Shown in pieces: positions 1 through 7,820 of a DNA stretch of 11,882 nt. Position 1 is the stretch's first letter. The number at the start of each line of letters is the position of its first letter. A program made the position numbers and the translations under genes. This stretch comes from an uncultured Ruminococcus sp. (GTDB taxonomy: Bacteria; Bacillota; Clostridia; Oscillospirales; Ruminococcaceae): NCBI GenBank assembly GCA_900551505.1, contig URWK01000024.1:1-11882 (forward strand). The letters are read 5' to 3'. The notes beneath the pieces were generated by a model. That model was not told the DNA's origin and did no database searches. It saw nothing but the letters and a program-made list of their open reading frames with translations.

Positions 1-525
1 AGAAATTATTGTTACTTATTAATAGCAGGACTATTTCCTTTGGCAGATTACTATAAAGATAGAGCAAGAAGTTATAAGAAAGTTAATCTTACTAAGATAG
101 ATAAATTTATGGTTATCATTGTAACTTGTTTCTACTTAATAATCATTTGTAATATAGTAGTAATAAAACCAGATAAACATCCACTAGAAAAAGTAGTTAA
201 CTATCTTGATAGTCATACTACTAAAGATGTTTTACTATATAATGATTTTAATGAAGGAAGTTACTTAGAATTTAATGTTTATAAAACTTATATAGATCCA
301 CGACCAGAAATATTTTTGAAAAGTATTAATAGACAAGAAGATATCTTAAAAGAATACTATAATTTGCAAACAGGTAATTTAAAAATAAAAGACTTTTTAG
401 CCAAATATAAATTTACCTATCTAGTACTATCTGATAGTGATGTAATGTTCTATAAAGAAGAAGAACTTATTGACTATAAATTAGTATACAGTGAGAAAAA
501 CTATAAAATTTATATACGAAAATAA
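1..525 (+). CDS. C-terminal part of a polytopic membrane protein, probably a GT-C type glycosyltransferase (5' end outside the window)
   Basis: The frame is open from base 1 to the TAA at 523-525, so the start lies upstream. The TTG at 40 is only an internal candidate. The visible protein begins with a hydrophobic stretch (residues LLIAGLFPLA), then a basic loop. A clear membrane helix follows, about residues 37-56 counted from base 1 (FMVIIVTCFYLIIICNIVVI), and then a soluble tail of about 115 residues. The tail has the pattern LYNDFNEGSYLEF...YIDPRPEIF, which resembles the C-terminal extracellular part of PMT/GT39-like membrane glycosyltransferases of Firmicutes. The function rests on that resemblance only. 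Codon use is extremely AT-rich (TTA, AGA, ATA, AAT), unlike every other gene here. The gene ends exactly where the next begins, which suggests an artificial or recombinational join. Confidence 0.6.
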   Translation, partial: RNYCYLLIAGLFPLADYYKDRARSYKKVNLTKIDKFMVIIVTCFYLIIICNIVVIKPDKHPLEKVVNYLDSHTTKDVLLYNDFNEGSYLEFNVYKTYIDPRPEIFLKSINRQEDILKEYYNLQTGNLKIKDFLAKYKFTYLVLSDSDVMFYKEEELIDYKLVYSEKNYKIYIRK

Positions 526-530
526 TTTTT
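510..530. other. Probable junction between two unrelated sequences
   Basis: Base composition and codon use change abruptly here. The left gene stops at 523-525, and the HAD frame is already open at 507, just after its own upstream TAA at 504-506. The HAD gene has ACG AAA ATA ATT TTT CTT at 516, where the family would have ATG followed by the same codons. A 13-base tract (gaaaataattttt, 518-530) could belong to both the tail of the left gene and the head of the right gene, so it is the likely crossover. Assembly chimera is the simplest explanation; real recombination is possible. Confidence 0.55.
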
Positions 531-1316
531 CTTGATATTGACGGAACAATTATCGATGAAAAAACACACGAAATAAGCAATTCAAACATCAACGCAATCA
601 AAACCGCAAAGAAAAACGGTCACAAGATATTTATAAATACGGGGCGTGTTTTCTGCAATGTGAATGAAGATATAAGAAGCATGAATTTTGACGGATATAT
701 TTGCGGTTGCGGTACTGAAATAATCATAAACAATAAGACAGTCTTTCACAACAAATTTGACAATGAAGTCTATACCAAAATGAAATTTCTGGTTGAAGAA
801 TGCCGCATGAATGCTCTTTATGAAGCAAGTGATTCAATGTATTTTGGAGAACAGAGTTTTGAAAGTGACGATTTCAGAAGGCTTACAGAAGTTTTCTTAA
901 AGCAGGGCAAAAATGTTTCAAGAAAAAGTTCCGATGAAGATTTTCACTTTGACAAGTTCGTTGCATGGTATAACGATAAAAAAAGTAATATTGTAAAATT
1001 TAAAGACGACTTAAAAAAATTAGGATTTGAATTTATAGACCGTGGTGGTGATATATCCGATATGTGTTGTGAACTTGTGCCGGAAAACTGTTCAAAGGCA
1101 ACAGGTTGTAAATATGCAATGGATTACTTCGGGATAGATAAGGGCGACAGTTTTGCAATCGGTGACAGCCTTAACGACTTGCCTATGCTTGAAGCCGTAG
1201 GAACAGGGATTGCAATGGGAAACGGAGAACCGCTTTTCAGGTACGCCGACTACATTACCGCACGCATAGAAGATGACGGAATTGAAAAGGCTTTCAGAAA
1301 TTTCGGGATAATCTGA
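516..1316 (+). CDS. Cof-type HAD-superfamily phosphatase (start codon altered to ACG)
   Basis: This is a member of the HAD hydrolases of the Cof/sugar-phosphatase class (C2B cap), which dephosphorylate small metabolites such as sugar phosphates or flavin precursors. The substrate cannot be told from sequence. All four HAD motifs are visible when the frame is read from 516: motif I DIDGT at residues 7-11 (Asp7 nucleophile, Asp9 acid/base), motif II NTGR at about 41-44, the motif III lysine in CSKATG, and motif IV GDSLNDLPML. The length of 266 residues fits the family. The first conventional start in frame is GTG at 660, which would delete motifs I and II and give a dead enzyme. I therefore place the start at 516, where ACG stands where ATG is expected, probably because of the adjacent junction. 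The native promoter and ribosome site are not present. The gene converges with gltD. Confidence 0.8.
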   Translation, partial: TKIIFLDIDGTIIDEKTHEISNSNINAIKTAKKNGHKIFINTGRVFCNVNEDIRSMNFDGYICGCGTEIIINNKTVFHNKFDNEVYTKMKFLVEECRMNALYEASDSMYFGEQSFESDDFRRLTEVFLKQGKNVSRKSSDEDFHFDKFVAWYNDKKSNIVKFKDDLKKLGFEFIDRGGDISDMCCELVPENCSKATGCKYAMDYFGIDKGDSFAIGDSLNDLPMLEAVGTGIAMGNGEPLFRYADYITARIEDDGIEKAFRNFGII

Positions 1317-1325
1317 CAATAATAA

Positions 1326-1375
1326 AAAACCCGAAACCCCCTTACTACATCAGTAGCAAGGGGGTTTCGGGTTTT
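1326..1375. terminator. Bidirectional intrinsic terminator between the HAD gene and gltD
   Basis: A perfect 18-bp stem pairs 1326-1343 with 1358-1375. After one A/C mismatch a further 4 bp (CTAC/GTAG) close an ATCA loop. The A-rich and T-rich ends give a U tract in both directions: four T at 1372-1375 on the + strand, and six T on the - strand from the A run at 1324-1329. It lies 10 bases after the HAD stop and 34 bases after the gltD stop, so it serves both convergent genes and should be stronger for gltD. Confidence 0.93.
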
Positions 1376-1408
1376 ATGGTAATTTAAGGGGAGTGTCTTG
1401 TATAATTA

Positions 1409-2893
1409 TCAGAGGTTCGTATATCCCATAAGGTATTTGTCAACTTCTTTTGCGGCTTCTCTGCCTTCACGGATAGCCCATACTACAAGTGATTGTCCTC
1501 TGTGCATATCTCCGGCAACAAAAACCTTGTCAACAGATGTCTTATAAGAACCTTCTTCGGTCTTTACATTTGTTCTTGGATTAAGTTCAACATTGAAAGC
1601 GTCTGTAACATATTTCTGTGAACCGAGGAATCCTGCGGCGATAAGTACAAGTTCAGCGTCAAGTATCTGTTCACTGCCTTCAACTTCCTTCATCTCATTC
1701 CTGCCTGTTTCCGGATTCTTGACAAATTGAAGCTTAACGGTTTTTACACCGCAAAGATTGCCGTTTGCATCCTTGAGAAATTCTTTTACAGTGGTCTGAT
1801 AAATTCTCGGGTCATGTCCGAACATTGCAATAGCTTCTTCCTGACCGTAGTCTGTCTTGCAGACTCTCGGCCACTCAGGCCAGGGGTTACTGTCTGTTCT
1901 TTCATCAGGAAGTTTCGGCATCATTTCAAGCTGTGTAACTGACTTACAGCCATGACGGATTGAAGTTCCCACACAGTCATTTCCTGTATCGCCACCGCCG
2001 ATTACTACAACATTCTTACCCTCAGCGGAAATATACGCCTTGTCTTCAAAGTTTGAATTAAGCAGGCTCTTTGTGGTGGATTTCAGAAAGTCAACCGCAA
2101 AGTATATTCCGTTCGCATCACGACCGGGAGCATTTATATCTCTCGGGTTTGAAGCTCCGCACGCAAGAACTACCGCATCATACTTTTTGAGAAGTGTGGC
2201 AGGTTTAACCCTCTTTCCGACATTCGCATTTGTTTCAAACTTTATGCCCTCGGCTTCCATAAGCTTTACTCGTCTTTCAACGATTTCCTTTTCAAGCTTC
2301 ATGTTAGGAATGCCGTACATAAGAAGTCCGCCTACTCTGTCTTCACGTTCGTATACTGTTACAAGATGACCTCTCTTATTAAGTTGTGCCGCAACCGCAA
2401 GTCCTGACGGACCTGAACCGATAACCGCTACAGTCTTGCCTGTACGGATTGACGGCGGTTTCGGGGACATCATACCTGTTTCAAAGGCGTGTTCGATAAT
2501 AGCGTGTTCATTTTCCTTGCTTGCTACAGGGTTTCCGTTAAGACCACAGGTACAAGCCGCTTCACACAATGCAGGACAAACTCTTGATGTAAATTCAGGG
2601 AAAGAGTTTGTAAGCAGAAGTCTTCTTACAGCTTCGTCCCACTGATTATTGTAGATAAGGTCATTCCATTCCGGTACAAGATTATTCAGAGGGCAACCGC
2701 TGAACATTCCCATAAGTTTCTTGCCTGACTGACAGAACGGTACTCCGCAGTCCATACATCTTGCAGCCTGTTTTTCCTGCTGTTCCTTTGAAAGCGGGAT
2801 ATGAAATTCATTAAAATCTTTTATTCTTTCGAGAGGCGGAACGCATTTTCCGACCTTACGTTCATAATCTAAAAATCCTGATGGTTTTCCCAT
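1409..2893 (-). CDS. gltD: Glutamate synthase [NADPH] small (beta) subunit
   Basis: GltD takes electrons from NAD(P)H through FAD and passes them over iron-sulfur clusters to the large subunit, where 2-oxoglutarate plus glutamine gives two glutamates. The 494-residue length is normal. The N-terminal region carries the two cysteine groups for the [4Fe-4S] clusters: C46, C49, C54, C67 and C106, C110, C114, C116. A dinucleotide fold follows, with GSGPSG at 159-164 (FAD), then GGGDTGND at 299-306 (NADPH). The C-terminal FAD motif VFVAGDMHRGQSLVVWAI is present. The start is an ATG 12 bases after the gltB stop. Its ribosome site (GAGGG) overlaps the gltB TGA, so translation is probably coupled. It is cotranscribed with gltB and ends at the strong terminator 1326-1375. 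Confidence 0.97.
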   Translation of the reverse strand: MGKPSGFLDYERKVGKCVPPLERIKDFNEFHIPLSKEQQEKQAARCMDCGVPFCQSGKKLMGMFSGCPLNNLVPEWNDLIYNNQWDEAVRRLLLTNSFPEFTSRVCPALCEAACTCGLNGNPVASKENEHAIIEHAFETGMMSPKPPSIRTGKTVAVIGSGPSGLAVAAQLNKRGHLVTVYEREDRVGGLLMYGIPNMKLEKEIVERRVKLMEAEGIKFETNANVGKRVKPATLLKKYDAVVLACGASNPRDINAPGRDANGIYFAVDFLKSTTKSLLNSNFEDKAYISAEGKNVVVIGGGDTGNDCVGTSIRHGCKSVTQLEMMPKLPDERTDSNPWPEWPRVCKTDYGQEEAIAMFGHDPRIYQTTVKEFLKDANGNLCGVKTVKLQFVKNPETGRNEMKEVEGSEQILDAELVLIAAGFLGSQKYVTDAFNVELNPRTNVKTEEGSYKTSVDKVFVAGDMHRGQSLVVWAIREGREAAKEVDKYLMGYTNL

Positions 2894-2905
2894 GACTTCT
2901 TACCC

Positions 2906-5900
2906 TCACTTTCTCTTGTTTGCGTAGAACGCTTCAATCTGTGCCTGCTCACTGCTCATGCCCTTTTCTTCCATTTCGAGAATTGTCTGACGCATACGGG
3001 CATAATCATAAGGAAGTATCTTTTTGAATTTCGGCAGGTATTCGCTGAAGTTTTCAAGGATTTCCTTACCTCTTTCAGAATCTGTACGTCTTACATGTTC
3101 TTCGATAAGTCCCTTTAATTCAAATACATCGTACTTTTCAGTAACCGCACTGAATGAAACGAGTTCCTTGTTAAGTCTGGTGTACAAATCCTTGTCTTCG
3201 TCAAGCACATACGCAATACCGCCACTCATACCGGCTGCAAAGTTTTTACCTGTTTTACCGAGTACAACAACTCTGCCACCCGTCATGTATTCGCAACCGT
3301 GGTCGCCTACGCCTTCAACAACTGCAACCGCACCTGAATTTCTTACACAGAATCTTTCGCCCGCTACACCGTTGATGAATGCCTTACCGCTTGTAGCACC
3401 GTAAAGGGCAACGTTACCGATAATAATGTTTTCTTCCGGTTTGAATTTCGATTTCTTAGGCGGGTAAACAATAAGTGTACCGCCTGAAAGTCCCTTGCCG
3501 AAATAGTCGTTGCTGTCGCCTACAAGTTCAAGTGTAAGTCCCTTAGGAATGAATGCTCCGAAACTCTGTCCGCCACTGCCGTCACACTTTACTGTGAAAG
3601 TATCTTCCGGAAGTGTGTCGCCGTGAAGTTTTGTGATTTCAGAACCGAATATAGTACCGACTGTTCTGTCTGTATTGCTTACTTCGATTTCAATAGTCTT
3701 CTTCGTTCCGGTCTGGAGAGCCTGAGCCATTCTTCTGAGAATTACCTTTTCGTCAATTGTATTCTGGAGTTTGAAGTCATAAACATCTTTCGGGTCAAAA
3801 GTTCTCTTAACATCCTGATTTACATAAGGATTGTTGAGAATTTTGGACATATCAATCTTTGACTGTTTTGAACCGTCTTCAAATTCTTTCATCCTGAGCA
3901 GGTCTGAACGTCCTACAAGTTCGTTAACTGTTCTCACGCCAAGTCTTGCCATATATTCTCTGAGTTCCTGAGCGATGAAATGCATGAAGTTTACGATATA
4001 TTCAGGCTTGCCTCTGAAACGCTTTCTGAGTTCAGGGTTCTGTGTCGCAATACCTACAGGACAAGTATCAAGGTTACATACTCTCATCATTACACAACCC
4101 ATTGTTACAAGCGGAGCTGTTGCAAAGCCGAATTCTTCCGCACCGAGAAGTGCCGCAATTACTACGTCACGACCTGTCATAAGTTTTCCGTCTGTTTCGA
4201 TTACAACCTTTGAACGAAGTCCGTTCATTATAAGTGTCTGGTGAGTTTCTGCAAGTCCGAGTTCCCACGGCAGACCTGCATTGTAAATTGAGTTTCTCGG
4301 AGCTGCACCCGTACCGCCGTCAAAACCTGATACGAGAATTACGCCTGCTCCCGCCTTGGCAACACCTGCCGCAACAGTTCCTACACCTGCTTCCGAAACA
4401 AGCTTTACTGAAATTCTTGCATTCTTGTTTGCGTTTTTAAGGTCATAGATAAGTTGTGCAAGGTCTTCAATCGAATATATATCGTGGTGAGGCGGTGGTG
4501 AAATAAGTCCTACACCCGGAGTTGAATGTCTTGTTTTAGCAATCCATGGGTAAACCTTACCTGCCGGAAGCTGACCGCCTTCACCCGGCTTAGCACCCTG
4601 AGCCATCTTTATTTGAATTTCCCTGGCACTTACAAGGTATCTTGAAGTTACGCCGAAACGACCCGAAGCAACTTGCTTAATAGCTGAACATCTGTTCTTT
4701 CCGTCCGCACCTACTGTAAGTCTTTCAAGGCTTTCACCGCCTTCACCGCTGTTTGACTTACCGCCAATCATGTTCATAGCGATTGCCATTGTTTCGTGTG
4801 CTTCCTTGGAAATAGAACCGTATGACATAGCACCTGTTTTAAATCTCTTTACTATGCTTTCAACAGGTTCTACTTCGTCAATCGGAATACCGCCGTCTTC
4901 AGGGAAATTAAAATCAAGCAGACTTCTGAGATTCATGTTTCTGTCTTCGTCCGTGAGAACCTTTGAATATTCCTTGAAAAGCTGATAATCATTTCTTCTT
5001 GTGGCTTCCTGTAAGAGATGAATTGTTTCAGGAGTGTAAAGGTGTTCTTCCTTACCGCTTCTGAGCTTGTGACTGCCGACACTTTCGACTTCGCAATCCG
5101 TATCAAGTCCAAGTGGGTCGAAAGCACTTGAATGGAGGGCTTCCACTCTCTGTCTGATGTCTTCAAGAGTGATACCGCCGATTCTGCTTACAGTGCCTGT
5201 GAAGTATTTATCAATAACTTCCTGACTTACGCCCATAGCTTCAAAAATCTTTGAGCCGAGGTAAGACTGAATTGTTGAAATACCCATCTTTGAAGCAATC
5301 TTTGTAATGCCCTTGAGTACGGATTTGTTATAATCGTATTCAGCTGCGTAATAGTCCTTGTCAAGCACACCTGTATCAATCAAATCTCTGATTGTATCAA
5401 GTGCAAGATAAGGGTTAATCGCACAAGCACCGTAACCAAGCAATGTTGCAAAATGATGAACTTCTCTCGGTTCTGCCGACTCAACAACAATTGATACCGA
5501 TGTTCTTTTTTTGGTGTATACGAGATGCTGTTGAAGTGCCGCTACAGCAAGAAGTGACGGAATCGGCACATGGTATTCGTCCATATCCCTGTCGGAAAGT
5601 ACAAGGATATTTGCACCGTCCCTGTGAGCCTTGTCAGCCTGAATAAACAGATGCTGAATAGCCTTGTCAAGTGAAGTATTCTTATAATAAGTAATCGGAA
5701 TAACTTCAACCTTAAAGCCCGGAACATTCATATACTTGATTTTAAGCATATCATTGTTTGTAAGTATCGGGTGTTCAATTTTCAGCATATGGCAGTTTTC
5801 AGCCTTTTCTTCAAGGAGATTACCGTCATCGCCGATATATATGCTTGAAGATGTTACAATTTCTTCACGGATAGCGTCAAAAGGTGGGTTTGTAACCTGT

Positions 5901-7465
5901 GCGAAAAGCTGTTTGAAGTAATTAAACAGCGGAGGATTTTTCTTTGAGAGCGGAGGAAGCGTAATATCCGCACCCATTGCCGCTACAGGTTCTGCACCGT
6001 TCTTAGCCATCGGGAGAATACTTGTTCTGATGTCTTCATAAGAGTAGCCAAATGCCTTCTGGAACTTTGTAAGTTCTTCATGTGTCGGGTGTTCGATTCT
6101 CTTATTCGGAATGTGAAGGTCGCTGAGATGTACAAGGTTTGTATCAAGCCATTCACCATAAGGCTGACGTGATGCATAATATTCCTTAAGTTCATCATCA
6201 TCAATAATTCTTCCCTTCACCGTATCAACGAGAAGCATTTTGCCCGGACGAAGACGTTCTTTCCTGACAATCTTTTCTGTAGGCACGTCCATAACGCCTA
6301 CTTCAGAAGAAAGAATAAGTGTATCGTCAGAAGTGATATAGTAACGTGACGGACGCAAACCGTTTCTGTCGAGAATTGCACCCATAATATCACCGTCTGA
6401 GAAAAGAATTGAAGCAGGGCCGTCCCATGGTTCCATCATAGTTGCGTAATACTGATAGAAATCTTTCTTAGCCTTACTCATGGTCTTGTTGTTTGCCCAC
6501 GGTTCAGGAATTGTAATCATTACTGCAAGCGGGAGAGGCATTCCGCCCATTACCATAAATTCAAGTGCATTATCAAGTCTTGCGGAGTCTGAACCGTTCG
6601 GTTCGATAATCGGAAGAACCTTGTGCATATCTTTTTCGAGAATTTCACTTGAAACGGTTTCTTCTCTTGCAAGCATTCTGTCGGCGTTACCTGTAATAGT
6701 GTTGATTTCACCATTGTGAACGATAAATCTGTTCGGGTGAGCTTTCTGCCAGCTTGGATTTGTGTTTGTACTGAAACGTGAATGTACTGTAGCAATTGCA
6801 GAATCGAAATCTTCACTCTGGAGGTCAAAGAAAAATTTGCGAAGTTCTTTTACAAGGAACATACCTTTATATACGATTGTTCTGCTCGAAAGAGAAACAA
6901 CATAAGTATTTTCGTTGGTCTGTTCAAAAACTCTCCTTGCAACATAAAGCTTTCTGTCAAAGTCAATGCCCTTTTCAACATCTTTCGGACGCTTGATAAA
7001 AGCCTGAAGAATGTAAGGCATACTGTCAAAAGCTTTCTGTCCGAGAACGGAAGGGTCTGTCGGAACTTCTCTCCAGCCGAGGAATTCCATGCCTTCTTTT
7101 TCAACGATGATTTCAAAAAGTTTCTTAGCCTGATTGCGTTTCAGTTCGTCTTGTGGGAAGAAAAACATACCTACACCGTAGTCACGTTCTCCGCCAATAT
7201 CTATGCCGAGTTTTTCTGCTTCCTTTGAGAAAAAGTTGTGTGAAATCTGTACGAGGATACCAACACCGTCACCGGTCTTGCCTTCACCGTCTTTACCTGC
7301 TCTGTGTTCGAGGCTTTCTACAATTCTCAAAGCACTTTCAACGACTGCTCTTGATTTAATACCCTTGATATTAACTACAGAACCTATACCACAGTTATCG
7401 TGTTCAAACCTTGGGTCATAAAGTCCCTGTTTTTCAAAAGGGTTTTGATTTTTAAAATTGTCCAT
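2906..7465 (-). CDS. gltB: Glutamate synthase [NADPH] large (alpha) subunit
   Basis: GltB is the catalytic subunit of bacterial NADPH-GOGAT in ammonium assimilation. At 1519 residues it is full length. The domain order is canonical. A short propeptide ends before Cys25 (HDNCGIG), the expected N-terminal nucleophile of the class II glutaminase domain (about 25-430), which includes EHRAGKDGEGKTGDG and the HNGEINT motif. The central domain spans about 470-770. The FMN synthase domain, about 830-1200, includes SYGSISKEAHE, GEGGQLPAGK and GGTGAAP near 1050. The [3Fe-4S] cysteines are C1124, C1130 and C1135 with the typical x5/x4 spacing. The GXGXG beta-helix follows at about 1270-1460. The ATG at 7465 has an AGGGAG ribosome site 8 bases upstream. 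Expression appears to be controlled by the attenuator leader at 7559-7622. Confidence 0.98.
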   Translation of the reverse strand: MDNFKNQNPFEKQGLYDPRFEHDNCGIGSVVNIKGIKSRAVVESALRIVESLEHRAGKDGEGKTGDGVGILVQISHNFFSKEAEKLGIDIGGERDYGVGMFFFPQDELKRNQAKKLFEIIVEKEGMEFLGWREVPTDPSVLGQKAFDSMPYILQAFIKRPKDVEKGIDFDRKLYVARRVFEQTNENTYVVSLSSRTIVYKGMFLVKELRKFFFDLQSEDFDSAIATVHSRFSTNTNPSWQKAHPNRFIVHNGEINTITGNADRMLAREETVSSEILEKDMHKVLPIIEPNGSDSARLDNALEFMVMGGMPLPLAVMITIPEPWANNKTMSKAKKDFYQYYATMMEPWDGPASILFSDGDIMGAILDRNGLRPSRYYITSDDTLILSSEVGVMDVPTEKIVRKERLRPGKMLLVDTVKGRIIDDDELKEYYASRQPYGEWLDTNLVHLSDLHIPNKRIEHPTHEELTKFQKAFGYSYEDIRTSILPMAKNGAEPVAAMGADITLPPLSKKNPPLFNYFKQLFAQVTNPPFDAIREEIVTSSSIYIGDDGNLLEEKAENCHMLKIEHPILTNNDMLKIKYMNVPGFKVEVIPITYYKNTSLDKAIQHLFIQADKAHRDGANILVLSDRDMDEYHVPIPSLLAVAALQQHLVYTKKRTSVSIVVESAEPREVHHFATLLGYGACAINPYLALDTIRDLIDTGVLDKDYYAAEYDYNKSVLKGITKIASKMGISTIQSYLGSKIFEAMGVSQEVIDKYFTGTVSRIGGITLEDIRQRVEALHSSAFDPLGLDTDCEVESVGSHKLRSGKEEHLYTPETIHLLQEATRRNDYQLFKEYSKVLTDEDRNMNLRSLLDFNFPEDGGIPIDEVEPVESIVKRFKTGAMSYGSISKEAHETMAIAMNMIGGKSNSGEGGESLERLTVGADGKNRCSAIKQVASGRFGVTSRYLVSAREIQIKMAQGAKPGEGGQLPAGKVYPWIAKTRHSTPGVGLISPPPHHDIYSIEDLAQLIYDLKNANKNARISVKLVSEAGVGTVAAGVAKAGAGVILVSGFDGGTGAAPRNSIYNAGLPWELGLAETHQTLIMNGLRSKVVIETDGKLMTGRDVVIAALLGAEEFGFATAPLVTMGCVMMRVCNLDTCPVGIATQNPELRKRFRGKPEYIVNFMHFIAQELREYMARLGVRTVNELVGRSDLLRMKEFEDGSKQSKIDMSKILNNPYVNQDVKRTFDPKDVYDFKLQNTIDEKVILRRMAQALQTGTKKTIEIEVSNTDRTVGTIFGSEITKLHGDTLPEDTFTVKCDGSGGQSFGAFIPKGLTLELVGDSNDYFGKGLSGGTLIVYPPKKSKFKPEENIIIGNVALYGATSGKAFINGVAGERFCVRNSGAVAVVEGVGDHGCEYMTGGRVVVLGKTGKNFAAGMSGGIAYVLDEDKDLYTRLNKELVSFSAVTEKYDVFELKGLIEEHVRRTDSERGKEILENFSEYLPKFKKILPYDYARMRQTILEMEEKGMSSEQAQIEAFYANKRK

Positions 7466-7499
7466 GTAGTCACTCCCTAAAATACCATACTTGTTTTTA

Positions 7500-7547
7500 T
7501 TACCTGATACGCACAGGAACGCCGAAAATAATTCCGTAATTTCCCAT
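7500..7547 (-). CDS. Possible 15-residue leader peptide upstream of gltB
   Basis: An ATG at 7547 opens a 15-codon frame ending in TAA at 7502-7500, encoding MGNYGIIFGVPVRIR. It begins 11 bases after the U tract of the leader terminator and ends 34 bases before the gltB ATG. It would therefore be transcribed only when the terminator is read through. An in-frame TAA lies four codons upstream of the ATG, so the frame is not the tail of a longer one. No convincing Shine-Dalgarno sequence is seen before it (GCTCGG only), which weakens the case. The basic C-terminus and hydrophobic core are peptide-like. I do not recognise a family with certainty. Evidence of translation would need conservation or ribosome profiling. 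Confidence 0.35.
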   Translation of the reverse strand: MGNYGIIFGVPVRIR

Positions 7548-7558
7548 GCCGAGCGATT

Positions 7559-7614
7559 AAAAAACGCCCGCTAAGATTTCACCGCAGATTTGCGATTTAA
7601 TCTTCAGCGAGCGT
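7559..7614 (-). terminator. Attenuator terminator in the gltB leader
   Basis: On the - strand, ACGCTCGCT (7614-7606) pairs with AGCGGGCGT (7572-7564), including one G-U pair. After a bulged G, AAGATT pairs with AATCTT, giving 15 bp in all. A small inner hairpin, CGC-AAATCT-GCG, sits at 7594-7583. Six T follow at once (7564-7559). The structure lies about 20 bases after the predicted transcription start and about 95 bases before gltB, so it ends transcription before the operon unless antitermination occurs. Confidence 0.82.
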
Positions 7615-7622
7615 CATTGCTC
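7581..7622 (-). promoter_or_regulatory. Candidate ANTAR-protein dual-hairpin antiterminator site
   Basis: Known ANTAR regulators (NasR, AmiR, EutV type) bind two small hairpins with six-base loops that have A at position 1 and G at position 4. Here P1 is GAGC-AATGAC-GCTC (7622-7609), a hexaloop with A1 and G4. P2 is CGC-AAATCT-GCG (7594-7583), a hexaloop with A1 but T at position 4. The 3' strand of P1 (GCTC) is part of the 5' arm of the terminator, so P1 and the full terminator exclude each other. P1 is seen to fit; P2 fits imperfectly. The link to a nitrogen-assimilation operon agrees with ANTAR sites known upstream of such genes in Clostridia. No ANTAR gene is present in this window. Confidence 0.5.
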
Positions 7623-7640
7623 TTTTTCTGTTATGCTTAT

Positions 7641-7669
7641 ATAATACACTATAATTAAGTATTTGTCAA
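7641..7669 (-). promoter_or_regulatory. Sigma-A promoter of the gltBD operon
   Basis: On the - strand a perfect -35 TTGACA (7669-7664), a 17-base spacer and a -10 TATTAT (7646-7641) are seen. The predicted transcription start is near 7634, only about a dozen bases before hairpin P1 of the leader. The strong core promoter suggests that control occurs mainly at the attenuator. Confidence 0.82.
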
Positions 7670-7820
7670 TAGTAAATAACGAAAATTATTTAAAACCTGC
7701 AAATTTCTTAAAAAAACAAAGCCTTTTTCGGCAACTGTCACATATTTATGCAAGAAGTCAGCCGAGTTCCTGCAAATATTCAGATGATATATTGGAATAA
7801 TCTTCATTATAAGCCTTGTT
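7670..7820 (-). other. AT-rich intergenic region after the acetyltransferase gene, with a weak possible terminator
   Basis: No coding capacity is evident in this 151-base stretch. On the - strand GCC-GAAAAA-GGC (7732-7721) is followed by TTTG and seven T (7716-7710), a weak terminator-like signal that might separate the acetyltransferase operon from the gltB promoter. The stem has only three GC pairs, so the call is tentative. Confidence 0.3.

Noticed and set aside
660..1316. HAD gene starting at the GTG at 660
   Set aside because: The same frame upstream encodes the catalytic DIDGT and NTGR motifs, so the gene is longer than this start implies.
6782..7228. 148-residue open frame on the + strand inside gltB
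   Set aside because: It lies wholly antisense to a highly conserved part of gltB and shows no ribosome site or domain.
7500..7640. T-box or glutamine riboswitch upstream of gltB
   Set aside because: No T-box signature (UGGNACCGCG type) or specifier stem is present, and the leader lacks the three-way junction expected of glnA-type glutamine riboswitches. The short hexaloop hairpin plus terminator fits an ANTAR-type attenuator better.
7806..7820. Long-range pairing of AAACAAGG near 7815 with the T-rich tract near 7712 as a terminator
   Set aside because: Only six A/T-rich pairs form before mismatches, and the distance of about 100 bases makes it unlikely.
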